Positions 32,642 through 40,516 of a DNA stretch of 64,000 nucleotides are shown piece after piece. Numbering within the stretch: the first letter of the stretch is position 1; each line of letters opens with the position of its first letter. Made by a program: the position numbers and the translations under genes. Location of the stretch: assembly GCA_965226925.1 (NCBI GenBank), contig CBDDEN010000009.1, positions 434,001 through 498,000 on the forward strand, read 5' to 3'. The stretch comes from CBDDCX01 sp965226925 (GTDB taxonomy: Bacteria; Gemmatimonadota; Gemmatimonadetes; Longimicrobiales; Gaopeijiaceae). The notes under the pieces were generated by a model, which saw only the letters and a program-made list of their open reading frames with translations, searched no databases and was not told the origin of the DNA.

Positions 32642-33018
32642 ATGGGTTGGCAGCAATGGTCGGCCGTTGCGGTTGTGATCGGAGGGGGCATTGTCCTTCA
32701 GACCCGGGCCATGACGACCCCGAGATGGATCACGCGGCCATGGGTCAGGGTGAGATGCCGGCAAGCATGGCCGAGGTCCAAGGCCCTTACACCACGGTGG
32801 CGCTCGACGTCGCCGGCATGACCTGAGACGGTTGTGCCGCAGCGGCCCGTGTGGCCGTGGAACGGGTGGATGGCGTGCGCGAGGCGACGTTCTCGTTCGA
32901 CCGATCGGAGGGTTTCGTGACCTTCGACTCGACGGCCACAACGGTCGCCGAGATCATCGCAGAGCTCGAACGGCTGACCGCTTTCGACGCGACCAAGCGA
33001 CCAGAGGTTGGGGGCTGA
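32642..33018 (+). CDS. MerP-like HMA-domain protein; in-frame TGA at the first metal-binding Cys (candidate selenoprotein)
   Basis: The body reads PYTTVALDVAGMT, then TGA (32824-32826), then DGCAAAARVAVERVDGVREA and FVTFDSTATTVAEIIAELERL. This is an HMA ferredoxin-like fold whose motif is normally GMTCxxC. TGA replaces only the first Cys; the second Cys and the whole remaining fold are intact to the stop at 33016. A hairpin suitable for a bacterial SECIS starts 15 bases after TGA. Also, ATG 32642 with a hydrophobic start (WSAVAVVIGGG) is one frame away from the body; a run of five Gs at 32675 may have lost a base. An in-frame ATG at 32767 would give a shorter form. Sec insertion, nonsense mutation and error all remain possible. 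Confidence 0.6.
32837..32865 (+). promoter_or_regulatory. Candidate bacterial SECIS hairpin after the HMA-gene TGA
   Basis: GCGGCC (32842-32847) pairs with GGCCGT (32853-32858) around a CGTGT loop; a lower CCG/CGG stem (32837-32839 with 32863-32865) is separated by a small internal loop. The loop begins 22 bases after TGA and has G in its second position, within the usual 16-37 base window of bacterial SECIS. In GC-rich coding DNA such hairpins occur by chance, so this alone proves nothing. Confidence 0.4.
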
Positions 33019-33020
33019 GA

Positions 33021-33305
33021 ATGAAAGCAACACGCATTGAGTTGGTCTATTTCGAGGGCTGTCCGAACGCTTCGCAGGCGCGAGAGCACATTCGGGCCGC
33101 GGTTGAAGCGTCTGGGAGGTCGCTCGAATGGTCCGAGTGGGACCTCATGGCGGAATCAACGCCCGAAGACTTCCGGAGGTACGGTTCACCCACCGTGCTG
33201 ATCGATGGGCAGGATGTGACGGGAGAAGGCGCGGCGGCGGCGGCGATGGCCTGCCGGGCGGACGGAGCCCCTTCGGTCGCTTTGATCGCGGAGAGGCTCG
33301 GATAG
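33021..33305 (+). CDS. Thioredoxin-like protein of the mer operon
   Basis: The 94-residue protein is a small thioredoxin-like fold beginning IELVYFEGCPNASQAREHIRAA and continuing to YGSPTVLIDGQDVTGEG. The single Cys in FEGCPNA replaces the usual CxxC; a second Cys (MACRADG) lies near the C terminus. Proteins of this type often accompany mercury or arsenic genes and are misnamed alkylmercury lyase. It could transfer mercury or reduce a partner thiol. The ATG lies two bases after the HMA stop, so the two are translationally coupled. Confidence 0.75.
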   Translation: MKATRIELVYFEGCPNASQAREHIRAAVEASGRSLEWSEWDLMAESTPEDFRRYGSPTVLIDGQDVTGEGAAAAAMACRADGAPSVALIAERLG

Positions 33306-33621
33306 CCAACGCTCGGAGGGGATCTGGCTTCATTGGCAGTCGAACGGCGTCCTTGAGGGTACATGCCCCTCGCCGGGCCGTAAGGTCGGATTCGTCGGCG
33401 ACCATTGACAGCGCCCCTTGCTTGCCGCGAGGCTTCATTGTCACTCCCGGTCGGAGTGAACAACAGTTGATGAGGGCGGGGGCCTCGTTCTTGGAGACCC
33501 CCGCCCTCTTTTTATTGTGGCCCATCCGGTCACGCAACGCGCGGTTGATTCGCGCGATTACCAGCAGGTCGGCAAGTACGTATCACGTGACTCCCGACAG
33601 GCAAAACCGAGGAGCGCATCG
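33306..33621. other. Spacer after the mer operon with terminator
   Basis: The 316 bases hold the terminator at 33474-33513 and the leader of the cold-shock gene. No gene is supported. Confidence 0.5.
33474..33513 (+). terminator. Rho-independent terminator downstream of the mer operon
   Basis: GGGCGGGGG (33474-33482) pairs perfectly with CCCCCGCCC (33498-33506), with a 15-base loop, followed by TCTTTTT. It lies about 170 bases after the thioredoxin-like gene and before the cold-shock gene. Confidence 0.85.
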
Positions 33622-33828
33622 ATGCGTACCAACGGAACTGTGAAGTGGTTCAACGATCAGAAGGGCTTCGGCTTCATCACGCCCGCAGACGGCAGCAAGG
33701 ATTGCTTCGTCCATCACAGCGCGATCCAGGCCGAGGGTTTCAAGACCCTGGCCGAGGGAGCTCAGGTTGAGTTCGATATCGTCAGCGGAGAAAAGGGTCC
33801 GGCGGCTGAAAACGTCGTCGTGGCCTGA
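33622..33828 (+). CDS. Cold-shock protein (CspA family)
   Basis: The 68-residue OB-fold protein binds single-stranded RNA and DNA as an RNA chaperone. RNP1 (KGFGFITPAD) and RNP2 (CFVHHSAI) are both present in GTVKWFNDQKGFGFI and DCFVHHSAIQAEGF. Length is normal. ATG at 33622 follows GAGGAGCGC; the upstream open frame has no family residues. It stands alone between two strong terminators, as expected for an autonomously regulated csp gene. Confidence 0.95.
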   Translation: MRTNGTVKWFNDQKGFGFITPADGSKDCFVHHSAIQAEGFKTLAEGAQVEFDIVSGEKGPAAENVVVA

Positions 33829-33862
33829 CGGCTCCATGAGCTGGACCTGACCTAAGATCTGG

Positions 33863-33897
33863 GGCCGTCCCGACTTTCGGGGCGGCCTCGTTCTTTT
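33863..33897 (+). terminator. Rho-independent terminator of the cold-shock gene
   Basis: GGCCGTCCCG (33863-33872) pairs over ten bases with CGGGGCGGCC (33878-33887), one G-U included, around ACTTT and is followed by TCGTTCTTTT. It lies 34 bases after the csp stop. Confidence 0.88.
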
Positions 33898-33956
33898 CGG
33901 TGTGAGACCGCGCGCGGCATCGACCCGGCGGAGCGATCACACCTCAGCGAGGGACC

Positions 33957-34217
33957 ATGGCTTCTCAAAATACGTCGCGTGTGCGTTTGGAAACCGTCCG
34001 CATCGCGTCGACCGCTCATTCAGGCTTCCACGCCGCTCCAGACTACGTCCCTCAGGTGGGCGAGCGGGTCCAGACCACAGAGGGCGCAGCGGAGGTGATA
34101 AGCGTGCTTACGCGAGTCACCGGGGGCCGCCTGCTGGAGCTACGTCTGGAGGAGCGGCCCAAGCCGCCCTTCTTTGCGGCCTCACACAACGTTCTCATCA
34201 GGGACGAAGTGGACTGA
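33957..34217 (+). CDS. Small hypothetical protein
   Basis: An 86-residue ORF with ATG at 33957 preceded by GAGGGACC. The sequence has a polar start (ASQNTSRVRLETVRI), a beta-rich middle (VGERVQTTEGAAEVISVLTR) and ends FFAASHNVLIRDEVD. I do not recognise a domain; the GERVQTTEGAAEVISV part resembles a small beta-barrel turn seen in many unrelated short proteins. It faces the AlaX-like gene tail to tail, 14 bases apart. Codon use is like that of neighbours. Confidence 0.5.
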   Translation: MASQNTSRVRLETVRIASTAHSGFHAAPDYVPQVGERVQTTEGAAEVISVLTRVTGGRLLELRLEERPKPPFFAASHNVLIRDEVD

Positions 34218-34231
34218 CTCCCCCGGGGCTG

Positions 34232-35416
34232 CTACTCCAGGCTGCGCAGCAGATCGACCGCGACGTCTCGCTGGGCCAGGTTTGTGGCTTTGCCCTGGAA
34301 GATGCCGCCGGAGCCGCCGCCTCGGCCGCCAAACAGGTCCGCCACGCGCGGACCCACGTCCCTCAGGTCCGTGTTGGCCCGCTCCCCGGCCCCGATGACG
34401 AACGCCCCGTCCCCCCCTTCGCCACCTGTCAGAAGCACGACACGCTCGGGGGCCAGACGGGCGACCTCCTTGGCTACACCCTGAAGGAAGGGTAGCCCGC
34501 GCCGAGGCCAGTGGGCCGCCAGGACACGGCCGGGGCCGGCGACGAGTGCTGCGGCCGCGGAAGCGGTGACTTCCTCCTCCAGGTCACGGATCGTGCGCTC
34601 CGCGTCCTTCGACTGGACAAGCCTCGCGGACAGGGCGCCCACGAGCTCGTCATCGGGCGCGCCGAGCAGAGAGCGTAGCTTCGCATTCCGATCATGATGT
34701 TCCTGATGAAGCCGGCGCAACCGCGCGCCTGCCGCATAGAAGAGGCGCACACCGCCCCGCGTCGACTCGGTTCCTAGAAGTTTCACGGCCTCCAGCTCGG
34801 CGGTCGAGAGGCAGTGCGTTCCGCCGCAGGTGTTCAGGTCGATGCCATCGATCTCAACCAGCCGAATGCTCCCCGCGTGCCCCTCCGGGAGTCCTCGAGT
34901 ACGGACGGGCAGCTCGGCGAACTCTGACTGGCTCACCCGTCTGGCCGTCACCGGACGGGCCTGCCTAATCTCGGCGGCGACCGTCTCCTCCAGATCAGCC
35001 AGCGCCTCGGGACCGAGCCCCGCCGCATCCAGCTCGACGTCCGAGATCCGATCCCCGAGGTGAAAGGCGACCGTGCGCCATCCGAACTGCTCGTCGGCGA
35101 CCGCCGTGAGAAGGTGCTGCGCCGTGTGCTGTTGCATGTGGTCGAACCGACGCTGCCAATCGAGCTCGACCTTGACCCGGCCCGACGGTGCTGAACCGCT
35201 CAGGAAATGCCGAATCTCCCCACCCGACTTCTGGACGTCGCGGACGGGAACGCCGCCCACCGTCCCCCGGTCGGATGGCTGGCCCCCTCCCTCGGGGTAG
35301 AGGATCGTGTCGGCGAGGACGACGAACGACCGACCCTCGTCCTCTCCGGTACCCACGACGTCGGTGTCGAGTCGAGTCAGGCGGGGGTCGCGCTCATAGG
35401 CGGCAATGTCGGACAC
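34232..35416 (-). CDS. Alanyl-tRNA editing protein (AlaX-like) with DHHA1 domain
   Basis: The 394-residue protein hydrolyses mischarged Ser- or Gly-tRNA(Ala) in trans. Editing motifs are HMQQHTAQHLL (HxxxH-type zinc site, about 90-100) and NTCGGTHC (CxxxH, about 190-197), with the N-terminal beta barrel ADTILYPEGGGQPSDRG. The C-terminal half has a coiled coil (RLRRLHQEHHDRNAKLRSLL) and a DHHA1 domain with the Gly-rich FGGRGGGSGGIFQGKA. The length fits the long AlaX-L form. GTG 35416 is chosen as start because GAGGTG precedes it; GTG 35422 is also possible. Confidence 0.85.
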   Translation of the reverse strand: MSDIAAYERDPRLTRLDTDVVGTGEDEGRSFVVLADTILYPEGGGQPSDRGTVGGVPVRDVQKSGGEIRHFLSGSAPSGRVKVELDWQRRFDHMQQHTAQHLLTAVADEQFGWRTVAFHLGDRISDVELDAAGLGPEALADLEETVAAEIRQARPVTARRVSQSEFAELPVRTRGLPEGHAGSIRLVEIDGIDLNTCGGTHCLSTAELEAVKLLGTESTRGGVRLFYAAGARLRRLHQEHHDRNAKLRSLLGAPDDELVGALSARLVQSKDAERTIRDLEEEVTASAAAALVAGPGRVLAAHWPRRGLPFLQGVAKEVARLAPERVVLLTGGEGGDGAFVIGAGERANTDLRDVGPRVADLFGGRGGGSGGIFQGKATNLAQRDVAVDLLRSLE

Positions 35417-35494
35417 GTGCACCTCAGGACGGACGGGTGTGAGGTCGGCAAGGTGTCGCCGTGGTGGGCACGGCTGCAAGCGCCACCGGGCTGC

Positions 35495-35640
35495 CTAACG
35501 CTGCCGCCCCCCGATCGCCGGCGGCCGGAACGGCACGTACCTCGCCAGACGCACGCGGTTGATCGCCCCCGCGTAGATGTTCCCTTCGAGATCGACCCCC
35601 AGGAACTCGATAGGTCGGGGGGGCCCGTGCGCAGATGCCC
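35495..35640 (-). pseudogene. C-terminal scrap of an NHL-type propeller protein
   Basis: Minus-strand codons ending at TAG 35495 read PIEFLGVDLEGNIYAGAIN and then RVRLARYVPFRP. This is the last blade of an NHL-repeat protein of the kind found complete at 40517-41647. It begins without a start where plus-strand quinoprotein sequence ends, so two gene ends have been joined at about 35645 by a deletion. Confidence 0.45.
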
Positions 35641-35683
35641 CGAGAGCCCATCGCTCGCGTAGAGGATGTCGTCGCGGTCCCGG

Positions 35684-36060
35684 CTTTCGGCGTATGACAT
35701 GAACACCGGCGAGCGCATCCGGTGGATTCCGATCGGGGACACCCCGGACGCCGTCAAGAACCACCCGGCGCTTCGGGGCATGGATCTCTCGAGGACCGGT
35801 GGCGGCGGCAGCTCGATCCAGATGGTCGCGGGTGACCTTCTGTATGCGACCGAGGGATCCACCGGTCCGCCTGTGCTCAACGCGTACGACAAGCGAACCG
35901 GCGAGTTCGTCGGGGAGGTCGAGCTTCCGGGTGCGGGTCAGTACGGAATGATGTCTTATGTGCACGAGGGGCGGCAGCACATTGTGGTTCAAGTCGGGAG
36001 GCCTGGACGTCTGGTCGCGCTGAAGCTTCCGGCGGAGCCGACAGCAGCCCCTAGCCCCCC
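35684..36060 (+). pseudogene. C-terminal remnant of a PQQ-dependent dehydrogenase
   Basis: Plus-strand codons give LSAYDMNTGERIRWIPIGD, then LLYATEGSTGPPVLNAYD and GMMSYVHEGRQHIVVQVG, ending RLVALKLP. This is the last part of the beta propeller of PQQ quinoproteins (glucose/membrane dehydrogenase type, usually above 600 residues). No start, signal or upstream blades exist. The frame happens to run without stop into trkA, which is a coincidence of a lost stop or a one-base indel, not a real fusion. It is non-functional. Confidence 0.65.
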
Positions 36061-36118
36061 CACCTTCGCCGTTTGTAGCTTCCGATCGCCCATATCGGGC
36101 CTATACAACGGAGACCCC

Positions 36119-37466
36119 ATGCGTTTGGTGATCGTAGTGGGCGGCGGCGAGGTCGGCTTCCACCTCGCCGAACGTCTTTCTGAAGAGACACAGGACGTCG
36201 TGCTGATCGACTCGAGCGCGGAAAGAGCCGAGGACATCGGGAATCGGCTCGACATCATGACCGTCGTCGGCAACGGGGCGTCCCTGGCCGTGCTCGAGCG
36301 AGCCGGGATACGAAACGCCAAGATGGTGTTGGCGGTCACGAACGTCGACGAGGTCAATCTCATTGCGAGTCTCGCCGCTCGGCGCTTGGGCGTCGAGTAC
36401 GTGGCCGCCCGGATCTCGAGCCCGGAGTACTATCAGCGCAGCAGTGTGCTCTCGCGCGAGGAATTGGGCATCGACTTGATGATCAATCCCGAGCAAGAGT
36501 GCGCACGAGAGACGCTCGAGCTGCTCCGGAGCGAGGTCGCGACCGAGGTCGCGTCTTTCGCCGACGGGCGCGTGCGGCTGCTAGGGCTCAAGGTCAAAGA
36601 GGGCGCTCGCGTGGCGGGCAAGTCGCTCAGGCAACTCGGCACGGAGCTCAGTGACCATCACTACGTGACCGCCGCGATTCAGCGTGGGAAAGAGACCATC
36701 CCTCCCGGCGCGGACGATACGATCGAGGCCGGGGACCACGTCTATCTGCTGTCTCCCGAGAGTGAGCTGGACTACATTCCCGCGTTGGCCGGCTACGCGC
36801 CGTTCAAGCTCCACCGGGTGATGATCGCCGGCGGCACACAAGAAGGCTTTTATACCGCCGACCTGCTCGCGCGCCACGGCGTCGAGGTCACGATCATCGA
36901 TCCCGACCGGAAGCGCTGTCTCGAGCTCGCCGAGGCTCTGCCCAAGGCCCTCGTGCTCAACGGGGACCCCACGGACCTGGAGCTTCTCGAAATGGAGGGC
37001 GTGGCCGGGATGGACGCCTTCGTAGCCAGCACCGGGAACGACCAGACCAACCTGTTGACCAGCCTGCTGGCCAAGACCGTGGGCGCCCGCAAGGTAGTAT
37101 CTCTCATCCACGACTTCTCGTACCTGCAACTGATCCCACGCCTGGACATCGACGCCTCGGTGTCACCGCGGCTTTCCACGGTGAACGCGATCCTCCGCGA
37201 CGTACGTGGGGAGCGCATCACCAGCGTCGCGACGTTGAAGGGGATCGACGCCGAGGCCATCGAGTTCGAGGTGGGGGAGGGGTCGAAGATCGTGGGGAAG
37301 CGTTTGGGCGACGTGCACTTCCCACACGGGGGCATCGTCGGGATGCTGGTCCGTGGCGACGAGGTTTTCGCCCCCCCAGGGCGCCACCGAGTTCCAGGTG
37401 GGTGATATCGCGGTCGTGTTCGCGCTGCCGGCCAGCATCCGCGATATCGAGAATCTGTTCGCCTGA
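36119..37466 (+). CDS. trkA: Potassium uptake regulatory protein TrkA, one-base frameshift near the 3' end
   Basis: TrkA is the cytoplasmic NAD-binding gate of the Trk potassium channel. Two RCK units are visible: MRLVIVVGGGEVGFHLAERL (Rossmann 1) with a TrkA_C half, then HRVMIAGGTQEGFYTADLLA (Rossmann 2) with another. About 430 residues are normal. At 37378 the run CCCCCCC appears to hold one C too many: the 37405 stop would cut the last 25 residues, while removing one C restores FAPQGATEFQVGDIAVVFAL to TGA 37464. That stop overlaps the trkH ATG by one base. The indel may be a sequencing error. Confidence 0.85.
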
Positions 37467-38964
37467 TGTCCATCCGGCACCTCGTCAACATCATCGGGAT
37501 GCTCCTCGTCTTCATTTCGGTGGCTATGGCGGTGACGGGACTCGGGGCCTCGTTCTACGAGGACGGTGCCGCCTTCGCGCTCTTTGCCTCCGCCGGCATC
37601 ACGCTGCTGGCCGGTCTGGTCGCCTACGGTGTCACGAAGTTCGAAGGAGAGCTCACGACGCGAGAGGGTTACGCGATCGTGACCTTCGCCTGGACGGCGA
37701 TGGCGGTCTTCGGCTCCCTGCCGTTCCTGATCTCCGGAACGCTGGACGGTGTGGTACCGGCGATGTTCGAGGCGATGTCGGGGTTCACGACGACCGGGGC
37801 CACCATGTTCGCCGACATCGAGGCGCTTCCCGAGGGCATTCTCCTGTGGCGCTCGGTCACGCATTGGCTGGGCGGCATGGGAATCATCGTGTTGGCCATC
37901 GCGATCCTGCCGTACGTGGGCGTGGGCGGCATGCAGCTCTTTCGGGCCGAGGTGCCGGGTCCCACGCCCGAGCGCCTCAGGCCGCGGATCACGCAGACGG
38001 CCAAGCTGCTTTGGGGAGTATACGTGGGGCTCACCGCAGCCCAGATCGTCCTGTACCTGTTCGGTGGGATGTCCCTGTTCGACTCGGTGAACCATGCGTT
38101 CGCGACCCTCGCTACGGGGGGGGGGTCGACCAAGAACGCATCGATCGCGGGGTTCGACTCCGCGTACATCCACTACGTGACGATCGTGTTCAGTACCTCG
38201 CAGGCGTGAACTTCACGCTGCACTTCCGGGCCGCCGCCGGCCGCCCCGTGTACTTCAAGGACGAGGAGTGGAGGTTCTACACCATGGTGGTCGTGACCGC
38301 CGGCTTGTTCCTGATGGTGAGCAACCTGCTGGCCGGTGGCTACGTGTTCAGCTTGGGGGGCGTAGAGCACGCCTTCAGGGACAGCATGTTCCAGGCCGTG
38401 TCGATCACGACCACGACCGGTTTCGTGTCGGCGGACTACGAGATATGGACTCCCGCAGCCCAGGGGCTCCTCGCCGCGCTCTTGTTCACGGGTGGGATGG
38501 CCGGGTCGACGGGCGGTGGGATCAAGGCGGTCCGGGTGCTGGTGCTGCTCCGCCACACGGCGAACGAGATTCGAAAGCACCTCCATCAGAGGGCGATCTT
38601 GATGGTCCGCGTGGGCACACGCGTCGTACGCGAGGACATCCTTCTGAGGATCCTCGGATTCGTGAGCCTCTATATTCTCCTCGTGTTGTTCGGCGGTATG
38701 CTCCTGACCTTCTTCGGTCTGGACATCCTCACCGCCGTCGGGGCCAGCGCGGCCGCGGTCGGGAACATCGGTCCCGGCCTGGGTGCCGTTGGCGCGACGG
38801 ACTACTACGGGTGGATCGGAGACCCGGGGCTCGTCGTGATCACGTTCCTGATGCTGGTGGGCCGGCTGGAGATCTATACGGTGTTGCTGCTCTTCCACCC
38901 CGATACGTGGAAGCGGCAGCACACGCGCAGGGCCGAGGCGCCCGGCGTGCGCCAACGGAGGTAA
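37466..38964 (+). CDS. trkH: Potassium channel subunit TrkH, one-base frameshift in the middle
   Basis: TrkH is the membrane pore of the Trk potassium system, with about ten to twelve helices. The first frame (to 38209) covers FEAMSGFTTTGATMFADIEA (selectivity filter 1), WRSVTHWLGGMGIIVLAIAI and filter 2 (HAFATLATGGGST). The second frame resumes YLAGVNFTLHF and contains ITTTTGFVSADYEIW (filter 3), FTGGMAGSTGGGIKAVRVLV and a last filter near AAAVGNIGPGLG. The join lies at about 38190 where GTGTTCAGTACC seems to lack one base. ATG 37466 overlaps the trkA stop, so the pair is coupled. All four filters are present. Confidence 0.85.
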
Positions 38965-38974
38965 GCCAGGGCCG

Positions 38975-39205
38975 AGTGTCGTGTCCCGGGAATACGGTGA
39001 CGCACCGAGGGGACCGAAGCGCCGCCCTGGCAAGGCGAGACGACGAGGAATAGCAACGCTATTTCGAGGAGGAACAACGCCGCCAGGGTGGATGCAGCGG
39101 TTCACGAGCCGAGCGCCTGCCCTGCTCGAGGCCAAGCGCACTGCACACCGCGAGACGATCGAGCGAAGCGAGATCAATGACAGCGTATTTCCGGGACACG
39201 ACACT
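38975..39205. mobile_element. MITE-like element with 27-bp terminal inverted repeats
   Basis: A 231-bp non-coding block is bounded by AGTGTCGTGTCCCGGGAATA (left) and its reverse complement (right); 24 of 27 end bases match. Inside are nested hairpins: CCGCCCTGGC with GCCAGGGTGG, and GAATAGC with GCTATTTC. No ORF fits. No clear target duplication flanks it. It looks like a miniature inverted-repeat element or a structured RNA unit. It occupies most of the 377-base gap between trkH and the FAD oxidoreductase gene. Confidence 0.7.
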
Positions 39206-39235
39206 AAACGCCCTGAGATAAGGAGTGACCCCGCG

Positions 39236-39277
39236 ATGGCCCGGTTCTTTCCGTTGATCGCCGCCATGCTGCGCTGA
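39236..39277 (+). other. Tiny ORF after the MITE-like element
   Basis: Thirteen codons (MARFFPLIAAMLR) start at ATG 39236 with AAGGAG about nine bases upstream. It may be a decayed N terminus or leader peptide. Nothing else in 39206-39341 is recognisable. Confidence 0.2.
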
Positions 39278-39341
39278 GACGAGAGTAAAAGGAACGCCGC
39301 GACTTCCTCAAGAGAACGTGGGCGGGCCGGGGTGCGGCTTC

Positions 39342-40511
39342 TTAGAAGATATTGGCCTCCACGGCCAAACCCCTCCCGAAGCGTCCGTGCTGGAACGGAC
39401 CCATGTCCAAGGTGCGTGATTCTCCGTCCGCGATGAACTCCGAGACCGCCAAACCCGCCACGGGGGCGTGCATGATGCCGTGGCCGGAGAAGCCGCAGGC
39501 GTCGATCCAGCCCTCGGCTCCCGGGTTGGGACCGATGATCGGGCTGTTGTCCGGTGACACGGCGTAGTGCCCCCACCAGCTTCCCTTCCGGTCCACCCCC
39601 AACTCCTCCCACCAGGGATACCGGTGCACGCCGGTGACGAGCACGTGCTCCAGCCAGTCCCAGTCCATGCCCTCCGTGAAACCGAAGTCCCGATCCAGGT
39701 CGTCGCGGCCGAAGAGCACGCGGTTGCCTTCGCTTCGAAGGTAGACGCCGGTGGTCAGGTCGATGGTCAGCGGATAAGTGCGCGGGTCGTCTATGGGAGC
39801 GCTGAGGAAGATCTGGATGCGCTTGGGCCCCACCGGCACGTCGAGGTCGGCGAACGCACCGACTTGAGCGGACCAGGCTCCCGCCGCGTTGACGACATGC
39901 CCGCAGTGAAAGGAGGACGTGTGGCTTCGCACGACCCATCCGGCTCCGCTCCGTTCGATGCCCGTCACCGGCGAATCGAGCCGGTAGTCCACGCCCAAAT
40001 CCTTGCCCATGGAGACCCAGGCGTGGGTCGCCATGTGGGGATCGATCACGCCGTCCCATGGTCCATAGGTCGCTCCGGCCAGTCCTTCGGTCTCGAAATC
40101 GACGTAGCGTTGGGCTTCGATCGGATCCAGAACCTCGACGGGGGCGCCCAACCGCCTCTGCAGCGCGACGGACTCGAGGTGTCGCTCCCACTTGTCGTGG
40201 GGCACGAGCAGGAGATATCCGATGGCCCGATATCCCACGTCGTGGCCGTGACGCTCCTTGAATTCCCTATAGACCGGCAGGGAATACATCGAAAGCCGGA
40301 TGTTGGCTTCGGTGGTGAACTGCACCCGGACACCGGCGGCGCTCTTTCCGGTAGAGCCCATGGCCGGGGCCACGTCCCTCTCGAGCACGACCACGCTCAA
40401 GCCTCGTGAGGCCAGATGCCAAGCGGCAGAGGCCCCGGTGATGCCGGCGCCGACGACGACGACGTCGGCGACGGTCCCGTTGGCCGACATTTGCCCGGCG
40501 CCCTCCGACAT
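39342..40511 (-). CDS. FAD-dependent oxidoreductase, DAO/sarcosine oxidase beta-like
   Basis: The 389-residue protein has an N-terminal FAD Rossmann motif (DVVVVGAGITGASAAWHLASRG), the DAO-family GSTGKSAAGVRVQFT loop, VVNAAGAWSAQVG in the middle and WIDACGFSGHGIMHAPVAG near the C terminus. These match sarcosine/dimethylglycine dehydrogenase-like amine oxidases, which oxidise N-methyl or D-amino compounds. ATG 40511 is chosen (five bases after the upstream gene stop); ATG 40490 is alternative. Same strand as the NHL gene, likely cotranscribed. Substrate unknown. Confidence 0.85.
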   Translation of the reverse strand: MSEGAGQMSANGTVADVVVVGAGITGASAAWHLASRGLSVVVLERDVAPAMGSTGKSAAGVRVQFTTEANIRLSMYSLPVYREFKERHGHDVGYRAIGYLLLVPHDKWERHLESVALQRRLGAPVEVLDPIEAQRYVDFETEGLAGATYGPWDGVIDPHMATHAWVSMGKDLGVDYRLDSPVTGIERSGAGWVVRSHTSSFHCGHVVNAAGAWSAQVGAFADLDVPVGPKRIQIFLSAPIDDPRTYPLTIDLTTGVYLRSEGNRVLFGRDDLDRDFGFTEGMDWDWLEHVLVTGVHRYPWWEELGVDRKGSWWGHYAVSPDNSPIIGPNPGAEGWIDACGFSGHGIMHAPVAGLAVSEFIADGESRTLDMGPFQHGRFGRGLAVEANIF

Positions 40512-40516
40512 CTTCG

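Noticed and set aside
35684..37405. A fused PQQ-dehydrogenase/TrkA protein
   Set aside because: The frame is continuous, but the PQQ part lacks start and signal, and TrkA has its own ATG and normal length. Absence of a stop between them is chance or a small indel.
38173..40191. 672-codon open frame on the minus strand
   Set aside because: It runs antisense through trkH and the MITE-like element and then in a wrong frame over the FAD oxidoreductase; Arg/Pro/Gly-rich, no domain. A GC-rich shadow.
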